Part shown: positions 39,201 to 54,200 of the stretch, in pieces | Layout: every line of letters starts with the position of its first letter | How positions within the stretch are numbered: the stretch's first letter is position 1 | Source: Apostichopus japonicus | Lineage: Eukaryota; Echinodermata; Holothuroidea; Aspidochirotida; Stichopodidae | NCBI RefSeq assembly: GCF_037975245.1 | Contig: NC_092578.1 | Location: 6,847,501 to 6,911,500 of the forward strand | Length of the DNA: 64,000 nt | Reading direction: 5' to 3' | Program-made: the position numbers and the translations under genes | The notes under the pieces: model-generated | Told to the model about the DNA's origin: nothing | What the model saw: the letters and a program-made list of their open reading frames with translations, nothing else | Databases searched by the model: none

Positions 39201-42200
39201 TGAGGTTACTATGTTTGTAATGCTGCCTTAGCTGGCCTTCTTCACGTTTAATAAACAAGCTACAGGTTGTCCAAAATAGTGCAGTTAAAGTGATTCTTAA
39301 CTCTTAACTAGAATCAACTACAAAATTCTTTTGCCAACTTGGAAGGCCCTTCATGGGCAAACACCTCAATATTTGAGTGATCTCATCTCCCCTTACAAGC
39401 CAACTCATTCTATCCACTCTCAACATACTAAACTCCTTATTGAGCCTCGCTTCAAATTCCATGGTCGTGCATTTTCTAGAATTGGCCCTCGTTTATGGAA
39501 CTCCATGCCACATGAACTCAGACGTTACCAATCACTGAACAGTTTCAAGAAACATCTCTAAGTCCTTTCTCTTTCAAGGCGCTTTTGAAGGGTCTCAGGA
39601 TATCAGCGCTTTATAAATACTGATTGATGATGACGAGGAATATAGTGTGAGACAGTCAGAGGACTTAACGCAAAACAGATACGGACAGATATCCAAAAAT
39701 TAGCCTCAAATTTGCAGAGGAAGACTTTTACAATCAGCAGTTATGTTTGCTGCAAGATAATCAGCAGTTTATAATAAGAGAGAGAGCCTTGGTTCAAGAG
39801 AATATGTCAGATTGCTGCAGTATAGTTGAAATTAATGATAAAGTAGGTTTTATTTAGATGTTGATTCCCCCCCCCCCCCAAATGAGCAAACATTTGAATT
39901 GTAACAATGCATAAGAGTAATGAATATTTCACCAGCTGCCAAACTGGAGACACTATAAATTTGTTGTGGCAAATATTATCGCTCAAAATGCAGCATGTTC
40001 ACAAAAATAAAATTAACAGTTCTTTTGTATCAATTCTCTGCTGAACGATCAATATATATATATATATAAATAAATATAAGTATGTATCTATAATAAGAAG
40101 CACTGAAAACTACACTGCATTATTGAGCACACTCAATCACGATATAGATATCACAAAATACAAGGAATTAGAGATAGACCAACATAAGATACTTTGAAGC
40201 GATAAAGCGAGGTATCGACCATTACTAAATACATAAGAACAGATGTTCATAGTCGACAATACTGTCACTACCCCCTCACCTGTCCATAAAACAGATTGTA
40301 GACATCATTTTCTATGTACCTTTATTCTGAAAAATTAACGCACGTTAACTGTGAAAATGCCTTCTCCTGATCGAAATCTAGTTTCATCTACTTCCTTCCT
40401 TCAGCCCGAACCAAGGATGTACTGTACGGAGGGTTTAAACTCCCCAACCCCAAGTTCACATGTCAATGACCATGTTTACAAGACTGGTGGGCACTGTAGT
40501 TTTATATATATTAAAGATAGACCAACCTTCTCTTTCTCTCGGACAGTAACGTCACACACATTTAGGAGCGTTTGCAAAGCTGTTCTTGTTAAGGAATGAA
40601 TGCATGCTTGTTGTTACATTTCATACATTATGCATAAAGCCAGGCTTTTAAACATCTTACATTCAATGCAATAAATAGTATTAGCTACAATTACAAAAGT
40701 TCATTTCTATGGCAATACTACCATGCTGTCTAACTCACACACTTTATACTGGGGTAGAAACACATCAGGCAATATTAACGGCTATATATTGACTGTTACA
40801 ACTTGGCTTCTTTTATGTTCTTTCTTTTGCAGACTCTACTTTTGGCGGTAAGAGGTTTTAAAGACTGTACGGCTATACAGAAAGCTGTAGTATGTTTTTT
40901 TTACAGCGAAAAGCTTTCGGCGATAATATCATACCTTCTGTGATGCGGTAGATGGAGTGACAAATCCAGGGGGAAAAGAAAAATTTTCAAAAATGGGGAA
41001 AAATAAAAACAAAAATAGATATATGGTGAGACAAAATATTTAAACTCATTTCTTTATTTTTAACTTTTTCATCGTACCACAAGTCCACCACAGGTCAAAG
41101 CCAAACCACAGACATCATCACCGCAGAGGAAGACGAAGAGAGGCAGGAAGATTACTCGAAACATTGCTCCGAGGTGCGGATCTGAAAGATTACGCCACTT
41201 TAAACGATTCAACTGCTGGGTGTGATACGGGGAAGGGAGGCAGGGGGATCTGGGTCCAACAATAGAATGGTATAACTCAAGCAACATATCTCACTTTTGG
41301 GACTATTGCAAATTTGACAACCCTGTGCAGAGATCAATTTTGGGGAAGATAATTCTTTTTCTTGATGAAAGGGTGAGAGAGGATTGTCAAATGACTGAAA
41401 TCTTTCCCCCCATGTCTCCAAAGATTTTTGCCAAGAGCAGAGGGTTGAAGGAGGGGAGAGGAGGGGGGGGGGGGTGGGGGTTATGGGGATCCAGACAAGG
41501 TTAGTCTCATTAAGGCCACTTACTGTTACCAACTGTTCAACCTGCCATCCTCCATCCTAAACAAAAGGTTGGAATAGAATCTTGATTAAGAAAAGATTTT
41601 TTGTTTTTAGGTTATGGGTTTCAAATTTAGTGGTAGATTGGTCTGGTTGGGGGGGGGGGGTGGGGGTAGGAAGGAGAGGGGAAAGTGATATGGGTTACTG
41701 AGGACTAGTTCATTCAGGCAGAGGTGAGAGGTCACAACCACACACTCAAAGAAGAAGGTTATCAAGAACTTGTGCAAAGTAGTTTCACATTTGTCTCACT
41801 CAAACTGTTTGTGATTAAAAAACAGAAATCTTCTTGCTGGTTATTTAGTTATTCTCTTCAAACGGATCGTCAAACTCGCCAAAAGGTATCATCATCGATT
41901 GAAAGATAAAAAAAAACAACCCCACAGCATTATCGAATGCACTTCCAAGAAAAACCTTCAGGGTCACAGTTAGATTCCAGAAATGACAGAGAGGGTATAA
42001 AAAAGAGGACACATCCATAGACAAAGTCAAACAGAATAAGTAGACAAATCAGAGCGAACATCACAGTAGGAAAAAACCGGGGTTCGTCCATTAACTACAC
42101 AAATCTTTCCAAGGTAGCCAGACATCAGAACACTAGATTTTATTTTTAAGCAGCCTTTAATAATGCCTCACACCAGAAGAAAGAAATAAAACATTTTCTA

Positions 42201-45200
42201 GGTGATCAGTGACGACAGAACTCTTGATTCCCTCACAACGAGCTTTATAAAGGAACATGGACTAAACTGATTTCCTAATTTGGAGGATTGCGGGACACAG
42301 GAAAATGTGTTTTTTATTTTGGTACCAAAACGAAAACTGACCACATAATATCACATTGAAACAATAACGATGAGGAACAACACAGTCACTTAGGCATAAA
42401 ACTGTATAACATTTATCATATGCAGCACAGTGAAGACTTCAAAGAACAAACAGACCAAACAATTAAATAGATGTATTGTGGAATAATGTACATCTCTGAA
42501 TATTAATTTTGCCATAAATGGCGCTGCAATATGAGGAAAAATGGTACAAACTCAAAAAGTGTGAAAATTCATAGTTACCGTCGTTGCTTGAAATGGTTAC
42601 CATTAAAAATTGATAATATTTTAAGAAGCTACAGAATCACTACAATGACATTTATGAACATAATTGAGCAAAAAAATGTGATCAAAGTTTGGAAGAATTC
42701 AAAGCACGGTAAAAAAAAAATTTTTTTTGGGGGGGGGGGGCATTTTGTGGTAGTTAGGAAAGCTATGAGGAATGCAATATCTGACAACCTGAGTATAAAA
42801 TGACTTACAATTTTAGGAGCAATAAATATATATCATTTTAATAAATATATCTATATATATTCATTTTCTATATATATATATTTGTTATTTTTTTTTTTGG
42901 CGATTGATGGTAATGAGAGCTGTGGGGGTTCAATGTTTTAAAAGTGGAGCAGAAATGTAAAAGTAACGCATCTAATGGACAGTTATGTTGTAGCTCAAAA
43001 AAAATGTCTTAAAACAACTTGAAGTACAAGTCTTTTTACATTAAAGCTGCAGTTTGAACAAATTCAGGTGATTTTGATGAAAAAACATTTTTAACCAACT
43101 ACTGAGAAAAAGACCCTTGACAGTGCCTCTCCCAAGGGTCTCTGCCCAACCCAACCCCCCACCCTCATCGGGCAGTCAGTCAAGTGCTGTCTAACTTATT
43201 TGAAATCAGTGGGAAATGTGAGACACCATCTTTTCATCCAGGGTCTACTGTCTTATTAATTTATTCATGAATTCTTTCACCCAACTCAAATTACAGCTTC
43301 AATGAATGGATTAGCTAGTGTGGTGGTGTACAGGAATGTGCATCTCAGCATTTGATCAGTTTTCAATATTATGCAAAGATAAAGCCAACTAGGATTGTGA
43401 ATTGTGAAGCAAAGAAGCCTGAAACAATGAATGAACATTGTTGTTCTAGTTTTGTCTCAAACAACACCTACATGTAAATGAAATATGCTCCTCGGATATA
43501 AGAACCAGGAGGCAAACCTCTGGTCTGGTTACATTTTGGAACTTTCTCTCTGTCTATCAAATCTGTGCATGTGAATATTCCAATGCAAAATCTATATTTG
43601 GTATAAAGGAGAATACAGAAACTCAGACAGCAGATGGACTAAAACAACCTTTCCAAAAAATTGGAAAGGAAAATATTCTTGAAGAATACAACTGAAGAAT
43701 TTTGAATAAAATTTAGGTTTTGTTTTTCAAACAGAAGGAAGATGAGATCTACATTTGGGCTCTAAAATGTGACATGAATTTTTAGCAGCTGATTGTGTTT
43801 CCATGGCAACATATAATAGAACAAGTTAGAAACAGCTAGATCCAATGAATGTCACGACTGTTTCTTCAAACGCTTCAAAGTCTGAAAATCCATCATGACT
43901 TTAGAATGGATCCACAACACTCTCATATGGAACCTTGTCAAACCCCTACTTTGCAAAATAGAATTTTAAGCAGAAGCCATTTTTTGTAAATTGTTAATAA
44001 AAACTGTTGTCGTGAATTCAAACTGCATCAGTTCAGGGATAAAAGACATCCTTGGTATTGACATAACTTTACAAGTAACTCAAAAACTGACTCTCGGGAA
44101 GTCAAAATATATATCGACTTGAAGACTGAAACACAACCAGTTGCATTAACGACGTACATTTATTCACTACAAAGACAATATGTGACTGTAGCGAGTGGGT
44201 GTGAGGTGGGTGTGAGGTGGGTGTTGAAATGAATATGACAGAGGTGGCTTCACAATATAAAACAAATACATATAAATATACAAAGAGGGTTTGATACAGA
44301 AGTCTTGTTTTTGTTTTTGATTGATCAAGTATGCATGTTGATATATGGGAGACAGTGGGGGGTGGGGGATAATTTAGGAGAATAACATACAGTAAAACAA
44401 GAATACCACAGCACATAGTGTTTTTGTAATAAAATCAGATATGAAAATGGTTGGGATAGAGATAAAAGCCTGTACATTAACACCCAAGATTGGCGATATA
44501 AGTAGGGCAGATCTGGTTCAACGATATTTGAAATAGAAAACATTTATACATACAAAACAAATGGGGTTTGGATACAGAAGTCTTGCTTTTTATAAGTTTG
44601 ATTGATATAGTAAGCATATTTATATATGGGAGGGGGGGGATTAAGAAGATTAACATACAAGAAATACCACAGATAACGTTCTTGTAATACATTCAGATAT
44701 GCAAATGGTTGGGATAGATAAAAAGGGTACATTAACACCTGAGATTGATGGTAAAATAGGTATAGGGGGGGGGGGAGGGGGATCTGAGGAGTGATATGAA
44801 GAATGACTAATCACATCACTTTACTAATCTAAACATTTGGGAAAACAGATGCATGAATGACAATTTTAACCCAAAGGTGGTTTATAGAAGGAAAAATAAA
44901 TCACTCTATAAAAATAAAATAACTGCCAAAAAGGTTGACTAGTATTTCCCTTCAAAATATTACATATTCATATACCTAAAGTGCGGTTAAAATTTTTGCC
45001 ACTTTTCCAGCCAAGCAACCATTACCATATAACAATGACTCCGGGGGGGGGGAGGGTAGAGGGGGAAGGAACTGACGATTATTACAAACTTATGGAGCAA
45101 TTAAAGAACCAAAAGAAAACTAAACAGTAACTGATTCGGAGAAAAAAATGCTGTGATGAGTGTAAAAGAAATGATAGCAATAGCAGCAATCAGCTTGAAA

Positions 45201-48200
45201 ATGGGTTGGGATAAGGGGGGGAGGTGTGCGATGGGTGATGAGTAGGGTTAGTGTTTGAAATGCAGGGTACGGAGAGGGTAGCAGAGATACTTACTTTTAC
45301 ATTTGGAATAGGAATGCATGTGGTGGGGTCATCCAAATCTTCATCACACTGTAGGGAAGTTATGTCGCACACACATGCATTTGATTAATTCAGTACAAGA
45401 AGAGATTGCGAAAAAACAAAGTGGTCGCCAAATGTTAAACATCTCTCGCATATTCAGAGGTTGGGGGGTGGGGGAGGTCTTCGTTAGGGGGAACGTCAGA
45501 CATACTCAAACGAAGGAGCCTAAAACTATTAGGTTTATAATTGCAAAAGTTTAGCATCAAAAATATTGCAATAATACTCATGACAGAGATGTTTAATTTT
45601 AATGAAAAAAGATTGTTTGAGGGGAAGGGGGATGGGAGGGGGATGGGAGGGGCATGGGAGGGGGAGGGAGAGATAGGGCTCATTCTCTCTCTGGGAAACA
45701 GAAGACTGAGATGTATATTTCTTCACAAAGATCTGCAGCATTGAGAAATTTTGCAAAGGGAGTGTTAAAAAGATAAAAGTTGAAAAACAAAAAACATTCA
45801 TTTCCATGCACATTATACCAAGAATATCCTGAGAAGGAAGGTAAAATTACATTCAGAATTAATCTGATCAGAAATGGATAAAAATTTCAAATATGACAAC
45901 AGGGGTGGGGGAGGGGAAATGATTCAATTTTTTCTATACTCAAAATTAGATGATGGGGGTTCGGGGAGGGGGAAACACACTACAAAACATTCCAACCACT
46001 TTTCATGAACCTTTTACAGGTGCATGAAGTTGTTAAAACATTTCAAAAATCATGAGTTAGGTGTTGCGATGAAAAAAAATACATTTCTCGGTCAAAAACT
46101 CTTAATGCGTGAACAGCCGTGGCACAAACCATTCAAACCTTTGGAATGAGATTTTCTGGCCCAAACTTCCCTCTACTGACTTGCAAATAAAACTCTAATT
46201 CATTTTCTATTCTAACACCATGAAGCATACTACAATCAAAACAATTTGAAGGAAAAAAATCATAATAATTTTGATGGTTAGCTTAATAGATGTAGCTTTT
46301 TTCTCTAGTTTGCTTTAGAGTAAAGAGTGTGAAATACCCCTAGAACACAACACTTAGGATATTATATATACTTATTTTCAATTTCATACTTCTACGTTTG
46401 TCCACCTACATTTTTTTGTACCATCTTTTATTTTCAATTCTGATTTTTATCTCCAACAGCAATAGAAGAAATTGGTAGGGCAGAGGAAGGATTAGGAATA
46501 GTGATCAAAATGTTTGGATGGCAAAGAATATCGTAGGGAGATGGAGGGGAGGGGGGGGGGATAGTTACCAGAAATTTGGATCGGTGTATTGATGGCTATA
46601 AATTTACTTCAACACTAATTTTAGAATAATTACATTTCAATTTCAACAGAGAGAGGGATGGCGAGAGAAAGGGGGTGAGCACAGAAAGAGGGAGGCAAAC
46701 TTCTGAATTCTTGTTTAATTAATGTATTTTTTTCAAATTATTTGCAATAATAGGTTTCATTGTTGTGTCATTTAAATTTGTGTCAAGCAGAGGGTTCATT
46801 CTTTAACTGCTCAAAATACAGTGACTTTATGTAATACATTTTTTAAGAGATTTTATGACAAAATAGTTAAGGAGTAAATAGGGATGTTAAATAAATTCTT
46901 TAAGTGGGATGATTCATTCGCTGTTTATTTACTGCATTTTACCAGAGGACGACGATTTTTAAGGCTATAACGTTTCGACTTTATTTTGGGGGAAAGGATC
47001 TACAAATTTGACTGCAAACTGTTCTGCATCATATTTTTGATGTTAGGTGAAAATTCAACCTTTCAAATTTAACGTTGTGTCATTTTTTGTTTTTGTTTGG
47101 AGTGTTAATAAATGAAGAATAAAATTCCAAACCCTACCTCTGTTGCTAAGGTAGTCACAACAGTAGTGTCAAACATGACAGTTCCTTTCATATCGGGAAT
47201 GGCTTCCCCTGGTGGGGGTAGCTCTGGTTCCTCTTCTGGGAGGGAAAAGGTCACCCTCAGAGGGATGGGACGGTAAATGTCCGAGAAGTCATCCTACAGA
47301 GAGATAGAGTGAGAGAGAGAGAGGGGGGAAAGAAAAAAAGACTCAATAGTTTCAAAGGATATCTTTCAGCAAACAATGAACAATTTCTTCCTTCCTTCCT
47401 TTTTTATGTTTAATAGAGGAGAAAACCGTTTGGCATGCAGCCAACTTTTAGAAACAATCAAACAAATACTCTGTTTAATCTCTATGATACAGTAGTTATA
47501 AAGCAAGATGTTCTATTTGTGAGGAAGGAGGTAAGACAATGATTTTAATTTTGCAACCAACTGCATAGAGAGGTAACCAACCTGTTTTGAATCAATCATC
47601 TATCTCTCCACCCCTCGACCTGCCCTCCCCCGCCCATACCCCTTACCTGTTCTCTAGTCTACAAATAAGTGGACTCATTTTGGCACTGAATATAGATATG
47701 TTGGGACTTTGAAATGGAGATGGTAATGTAACAAATATGTAGGTATAAACTGTATCATAGCTTACATGTAACCTTGAGCACTAATTCTCATGATTTCTTA
47801 TCACTATTTGTCAGAGTGATTGCACAGGGAGGAAACCCGAGAGAAAAAAAGGTAAAACGGGAATCAGTTTGTCTCCGACATGTAGGAAGATTCAATCACT
47901 GATGAAATAATGCTTACTCTCAAAATAGCTTGGATCGGAGGATAGCAGGCCTCTCTTTCGTCGGTTTTATAGTTCATGGAGAGACGTTGATTTGAGAGAA
48001 TATGATCCGGGTCGGCCCCCTCAAAGTAGACCCTGGAATTCAGACCCAGGCTGCGACGCTTAGCTTCGGCTTCCACCTCGAATATGACGTCTGAGTGCAA
48101 ATGAGGATCGAAAGATGTCATTAAAGGGTGTGAAGACTTGCGCAAAAAGAAACGTCTAATGCCGGTAATCTGACCTAATTTTGAATGAGGTGTAACAGAA

Positions 48201-51200
48201 GTGTTAGACACCACCATCGATCCCAGAAAATACACAGTTTGCTACTGTCGGTAATTAGACACTAGTGTACAGTCAGTACATACAGCTGCGGTCAATACCC
48301 ACAGCACAGTGTATAAACGATACAGCAATAGACATCTCAGGTCAAGCTAAAGATAACAAGGTATCACATTTCATTACTGTCTGCATTTTGTAGCGACACG
48401 AACAAAACGTCACTTCCAAGCAACAGAAAGTTAACTTATTCAGATGGCCGCACGCGGTTTGGGGCGAGTCTTCAATGCCTTTAAGGGACGGCTGATAGTA
48501 TTGAAGTTATAGGTCACTCTCAGTCATTGACGTGAATGCACACTAAGTCTGGAATAAACCTTTTACAAAGCACTGCCCACCCACTCTTATGATGGATGGT
48601 CTGGGATGTCTTCACAAGGCAATTCCTGAAGAATATTCACTACAGAGAGTGTAACCTGTTTTAAGGAGGTATGTGCAACCTTTTGCTTATTTGTTGTGAG
48701 ATGGACGAGGCTTGGGTGAGGGAGGGGCTTTGTACCTGCATATGCATGTATCTCTTGTTTCTCTCCAGGCATCACCCATCTCTCCTTTTTTGTTATAAAT
48801 ATCATAAACTTATATTATCATCTTTGGCCATATGACAGTACTGTGGCATTACATAACCATAAGACTTGTGCGTATCATCCAAACACTACCACTATCCAGC
48901 ATACCCAAAAGGATTTGAAAAAAATATGATAAAAAAATGCTCCTCATTGACAGTTGTGGACTAATTGATATCGCAAGGGAGACATCAGACATCTTCAACC
49001 GAATGAGACTTAATATGAATCTTTGCAAATTAACATACCTTTGAAAAAACAAAAGATACAGTTAAGTTTAAAGGAAAGCAGCTATAACTATGAAATGTGA
49101 ATGGTTGTAGCAATCAGTAGAAAACTTGATGATAAGTACGAAAATTGGACCTAGAAGACATGAATATATATAACTGTGCATGGTTGACTATATATTGTAC
49201 CTGTGTTTCCTGCCTAATCTCTGTAACAGTAGATTATAACAGGTCACAGAGGATCAAACAAGGTCAAAGCAGGTCATACAAGGTCACAGCAGGTCATGCT
49301 AAGTCAGGTCACAGCAAGTCATACAAGGTCACAGCAGGTCACACTATATCACCACAGGTCATGCTAGGTCACAATATGTAGTAGTAGGTCACAGCAGGTC
49401 ATACAAGGTCACAGAATGTCATACTAGGTCACAGGAGGCCATACTTACCCAACTGTTCATCAAATTTAGAGGCGGTGAAGTACTGAGCACAAACTGTTAT
49501 GGTAAAGCTGTAAAAGATCAAACAACAACAAATGTTTACATTTGCTATTCCACAATTTTATCTTTTTCTTTCTGGAGTCAATTTTGTTATACTCGGACAA
49601 CTACATAAAAGGGAACAAGTAAAGTTAAAACAGAGAATGAACGGTTTTGCGTTCACTTGCTGAAAGTGGTCAGCATGGTCTTTGTGTCACCGACAATCCG
49701 ATCACATTTCAATCCCGTGTACATGTGACCCTAACACGACCCACCAGTATCACAAATGCAATAAGGTTCAGACACCGCCCAAGAAGGAGAAGGACTTACA
49801 AATCGAGTATCGTATATAACGCTAAATCTGTTTAGTTTTGCATAGTTATTGGAGTTACAATACTTAACATGGTTCGGGACATTCGTAAAAAGGGTACAAA
49901 GTTATCAAACTATCAAACCCTGAACGTTCCTTTACTGGGAACTTTCCGAGATCGGTTAATGCGCATTTTATTTGTCTATAATTACTAGAATTCATTAGGA
50001 CTTACCAGAGTTTCTGCTCGCCACCGACATTACAGTCAAGTCTCTCTCGGTCAAGTTGACTGGGACTGACTGTTACAGTAGCAGTCATGTTGATAACTGG
50101 CCTGCCTCTAAAAATGCAACAAGAGGAGAAAAATTTTTTTTTTTTAAAATATGTTAGAGTTCGGCTTGTCCGAGGATGTTTTCTTTCGTTTTTTACTTAT
50201 TAACAAATACATGACAGCTGCAATTTGATAAAAGTATTTAAATGGAAGTAATATCTACTCTTTAGTTCTCCAAATGTTAAAACAGAGAATGATAATCTCA
50301 GATATCTGGATCCTGAATTGAGAGATGAACGGATTGGTTATGTGTATGACTGGTACAACACCAATAGGCAGTGTCCAGCTAGGAAATTCGTTTTGCTAAC
50401 TGTTTTGTCTTAAACCAATCAGAGCAAGGGTGGTGGGGGATGGGGTGGGGGGGTGGGCGGGTTTGTGGGAAAAGAGAAAAGGCATTTATATCCTGAGAGG
50501 TGAGGAACTCTACCTCACCGCCTCTCCACATGCATTACGGTGAACCTTAAAAAAGGAATGAAGATAATAACACACAAAGCCTAACACACATGTACATTAA
50601 GATCAATCAAACTATACTTTTGGAGGTTAAAAGATGTAGTCTAACTTCCATGAACGGTAAAATATAATCATAAAAAAGACTAAGAATTTAACAATTCCAA
50701 AAGAAAGGAAACCCCAAAACAGGCTTAGAAATTGAACCCAAAAGGAAAATTGTCTAAACAAAGAGCACACACTCTACTCATCAACCTAACATAACCTTTG
50801 ACCTCTCGTACTAATTCACAGGTTTTGTGATCAATTGTCTCCTGATTTTGACTCACCTCAAAAATTGAAGGAATAGCTTTTGAGGACAAAAAGAAAAAAA
50901 AAGCACCGAGAAATAAAGAGAATTTTTTGGGGAGAACCTCCGACCGCAGCTTCAGCATTCTGGAAATTTAAATCCGATACGGATACCATCTTTTAGAAGC
51001 ATTGAAAAAAAAATGTTTGCCTGTGTTTATTCTATCCTAACCTCAAGAGGACAACAGACTCTGAATCCAGAGCGCCGATGAGCAGGTCCGGGAATGCGTT
51101 CCAATCGAGGTCCATACCTCCCGACAGTGAATATCCAAAAGTGTTGTTCGGAAGCATCGCATTATGGAGATTGGCGGGAAAATCTGAAGGGGTGATCTTC

Positions 51201-54200
51201 TGAGCCCAAGGTTGGACTACTCCATCTGATGCGGAGCCCAGGTAGACATAGACCGCACCCTGTGCATCGTTCTCATAAGGAGCACCGACAGCAAAATCTG
51301 AAAAAGGATCAGAAAATCACTGCAAATAAAATTTGGATTTTGACCGATAATATGCAATTTGGGAAGAAATGTTAAATTGGACCTAGGACCATTCATAACA
51401 TGTTCCTCTGACTAGATTCAATACGATTAAGTTGCTTAGCATGCCAAACTTAATTACATTAGGAATTAAGAGATTTACATTATTCTTTCTGGCCTGAACC
51501 ACACACACACACACAAACACAAAAGATTGAAATTAATTATGTGCCCCCCCCCCACCTCCCTAAGTCACCAACGTTCATTCTGCAATGTGATGTTCATTAC
51601 TCTCACTAATCAACAAAATCAAATGTAGGGAACATTGTGCGACTCATGTCCCTAACTTCATTAACTAACTGAAGATTAATTTTATATAAAAGTAAAATTA
51701 AGGAACCGAAATTCACATTTTCAATTTCTGGCCGCGAAAATAAGGCAGATCCACCCACAAAATGTTTGAATAAATTGTGACTCGTGGCTTTACGTCACAA
51801 TGTTAAAATCATGACCTTAAATGCACATTTTGCAAATGAGACCGTACATTACTGGAGACCACTAGTCGGGTTATGTCTACAGATGTGTTGCCAAGGTAAC
51901 AAGTCATATTTTAATCACTCCAGTGTGCTGCAGATGATTGCTTATGATGAAAATTGCTGGAAAATTGAGATGATATTAATGTGAATGCATTTGTCCGCCG
52001 TACCTTCAGTGTTACAAGGTTGAATTATATTCAACGGAGGGGGGAGAGGTACAAACTTTGAGAGTCATTTACATTCGAGAATTTAAGTCAAATAATTCAC
52101 TGTTCAAAATATGGAAACTTAAAGACCCTATGATCTCCCAAAGTTTCCGAATCAACTGGGGGTTAAAGTTTGTTAACCCAGGTTTCCGTCCAACGTGCGC
52201 AAAAAATGTAACGCTGGATAAAAAGGTACCCGGAGCCAATGTCGCTCGCCTGCAAAATGAAACCCTGTGATACGGCTTAAAATCTCGAGCAATTTTCATT
52301 ACCTTCGAAACCGTCCCAGTTGATATCTCCCAGACCGGTGACAGACATACCGAATCTTGAGTCAAGAGGCCCAGTGATGATGATTGGGTCCACTCCAGAG
52401 AAGGTACCCTGCAGATGGAGAGAAAAATGTTAGTCAACATAATAATCAAATTGATCGTTCGATCGACCCAATTACGGTGGGTAGGGCTGGGAAATAAGTC
52501 TTCCAACCGCATGTAGAATTTCCACACTCAGTGTTCTGTATTTGGCTTTGTAAACCGTCCAGTGAGTACAAAGATTTGAAATAAGAAATATGAAAAAACA
52601 GGAAAAAAACAGGGAACAAAGAGAGGGCGTTGTGGTCAAGTTGTTAAGGCAGTGGACTTGTGATCTAAGGATTACAGGTTCGAGCCCTGGCCAGATCATT
52701 ACGTTGTGTCCTTGGGCAAGGCGCTTTATCTCCACTGCCTCTCTTCACCCAGGTGTATAAATGGGGACTTGGGAGGTAACTTGTAAATATAGTTGTTTGC
52801 GCCGGTTTGTGGCTGCACCCTATGGGAAGTCCCCCGGGGGACACGTGGTTGTGGTGCACGGTGGTGCCCCAGGACAGATTGATTGAATTGTGCACACTTT
52901 GGTGTGTAGGTGTGACAAGTTACCATTGACCAGGGTTAAGTTGTAAAGTCGTGTGAGAGGGCCTTGGCCCTGAACAAGACTGTAAACCTAAAATTATATA
53001 AGTTATAAAGAAATAATTTTGAAAATAGTTTTTTCATATTTTGTTTCTTCGTTACGAACTGCTTTCACAGTAATCTTACACGACTGCACAAAAGAGGTGT
53101 TAACCATACCATGTGGGACGTTTTCGTTTGGGTGCACGGACGGATTTGGGGCTTCGTAGTTGTTCGAATTGTGATTGTAATCGTGGACAAACTCTAAGAT
53201 GATAGGGAGAGAGAGTGCACTCAAGTGAGACCCATTATCCAGATGTTGTTGTTACGCTTATCACCAAGGGTAACAACCATCAAGTGGCAATGATCCGATG
53301 TGTGGCTTTCAAAACCTGTTATTTGCAAATAGGCTTAGGCCTTCAACATGACCATAGCAGATGCACACAGGCCTAACATTTACCTAGATACAAGCTTGAG
53401 AAAGAAATGTTCAGGCATAAATTGTCAATTAGCTGTACACGATCGGGTCGGACAAAAAACCACTCCATAGAATTCCAAGCCAGTGTTATCCCAGCCGCTC
53501 GAGAGCTGAGAGATGGAGAACGTTACATTCGTTTCATAACGTTAGTGAGTGATTTAAAAATCAACTTACATCATAAGCTTCGTTGATGAACACGTAAACA
53601 GCGCCACCGACTTGTGTTTCTCGATCAAAGAACATTGGCGCTCCAACGATGATGTCATCATACCTGTCGAAAACAAAATTATGTAAAAATTATGTCTTCA
53701 CTCAGCTCGAATAGGTGTCCATGAGACAGCCTGTACCAAACAAGAAAAATATGTTTCTATATATCTAGGAGTGTTAGCTTAGTGGTTAACGCCGGTGCCG
53801 GTTAACGCTGGTGCAATCATAAGGACCCTCGTCTGAGTCACTCCAAGATTAATGTATGTCGTCCAGTTACAGAGTTGTTGACAATTGACAATTCATAATC
53901 ATTAACGTTAAATATGAATGTAAGAGGCTGACTTCGGTCAGCTTGCGGCTTTGATAAGCCAAATGAGGCTTCTTCGCGAGTTCCTGCTTACAGGAAGTAA
54001 TAAAATACATACATACATACACACATACATATATTCTCTATTCCAATGATAGTGATGGACTTACGAGTGGATGATACAAGAATATATAGGTTAAATTCTG
54101 TGTAATGAACATGCTGCTATGGACAGTCGCAGTGATTTTAAAAGAGCTACGGCTTCCTGTTTATACCAAGCCAACTTTAACCGTGATAACAGTCCTTGTT

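Noticed and set aside
41069-41287. Open frame with a signal-peptide-like stretch (MFRVIFLPLFVFLCG)
   Set aside because: It is short, inside an integrin intron and without splice support. Hydrophobic stretches of this kind arise by chance in AT-rich DNA.
48091-48235. N-terminal extension of integrin exon 11 in the same open frame
   Set aside because: The extension runs into the MITE. The acceptor at 48,091 and the phase-1 junction with exon 10 fix the exon start at 48,090.
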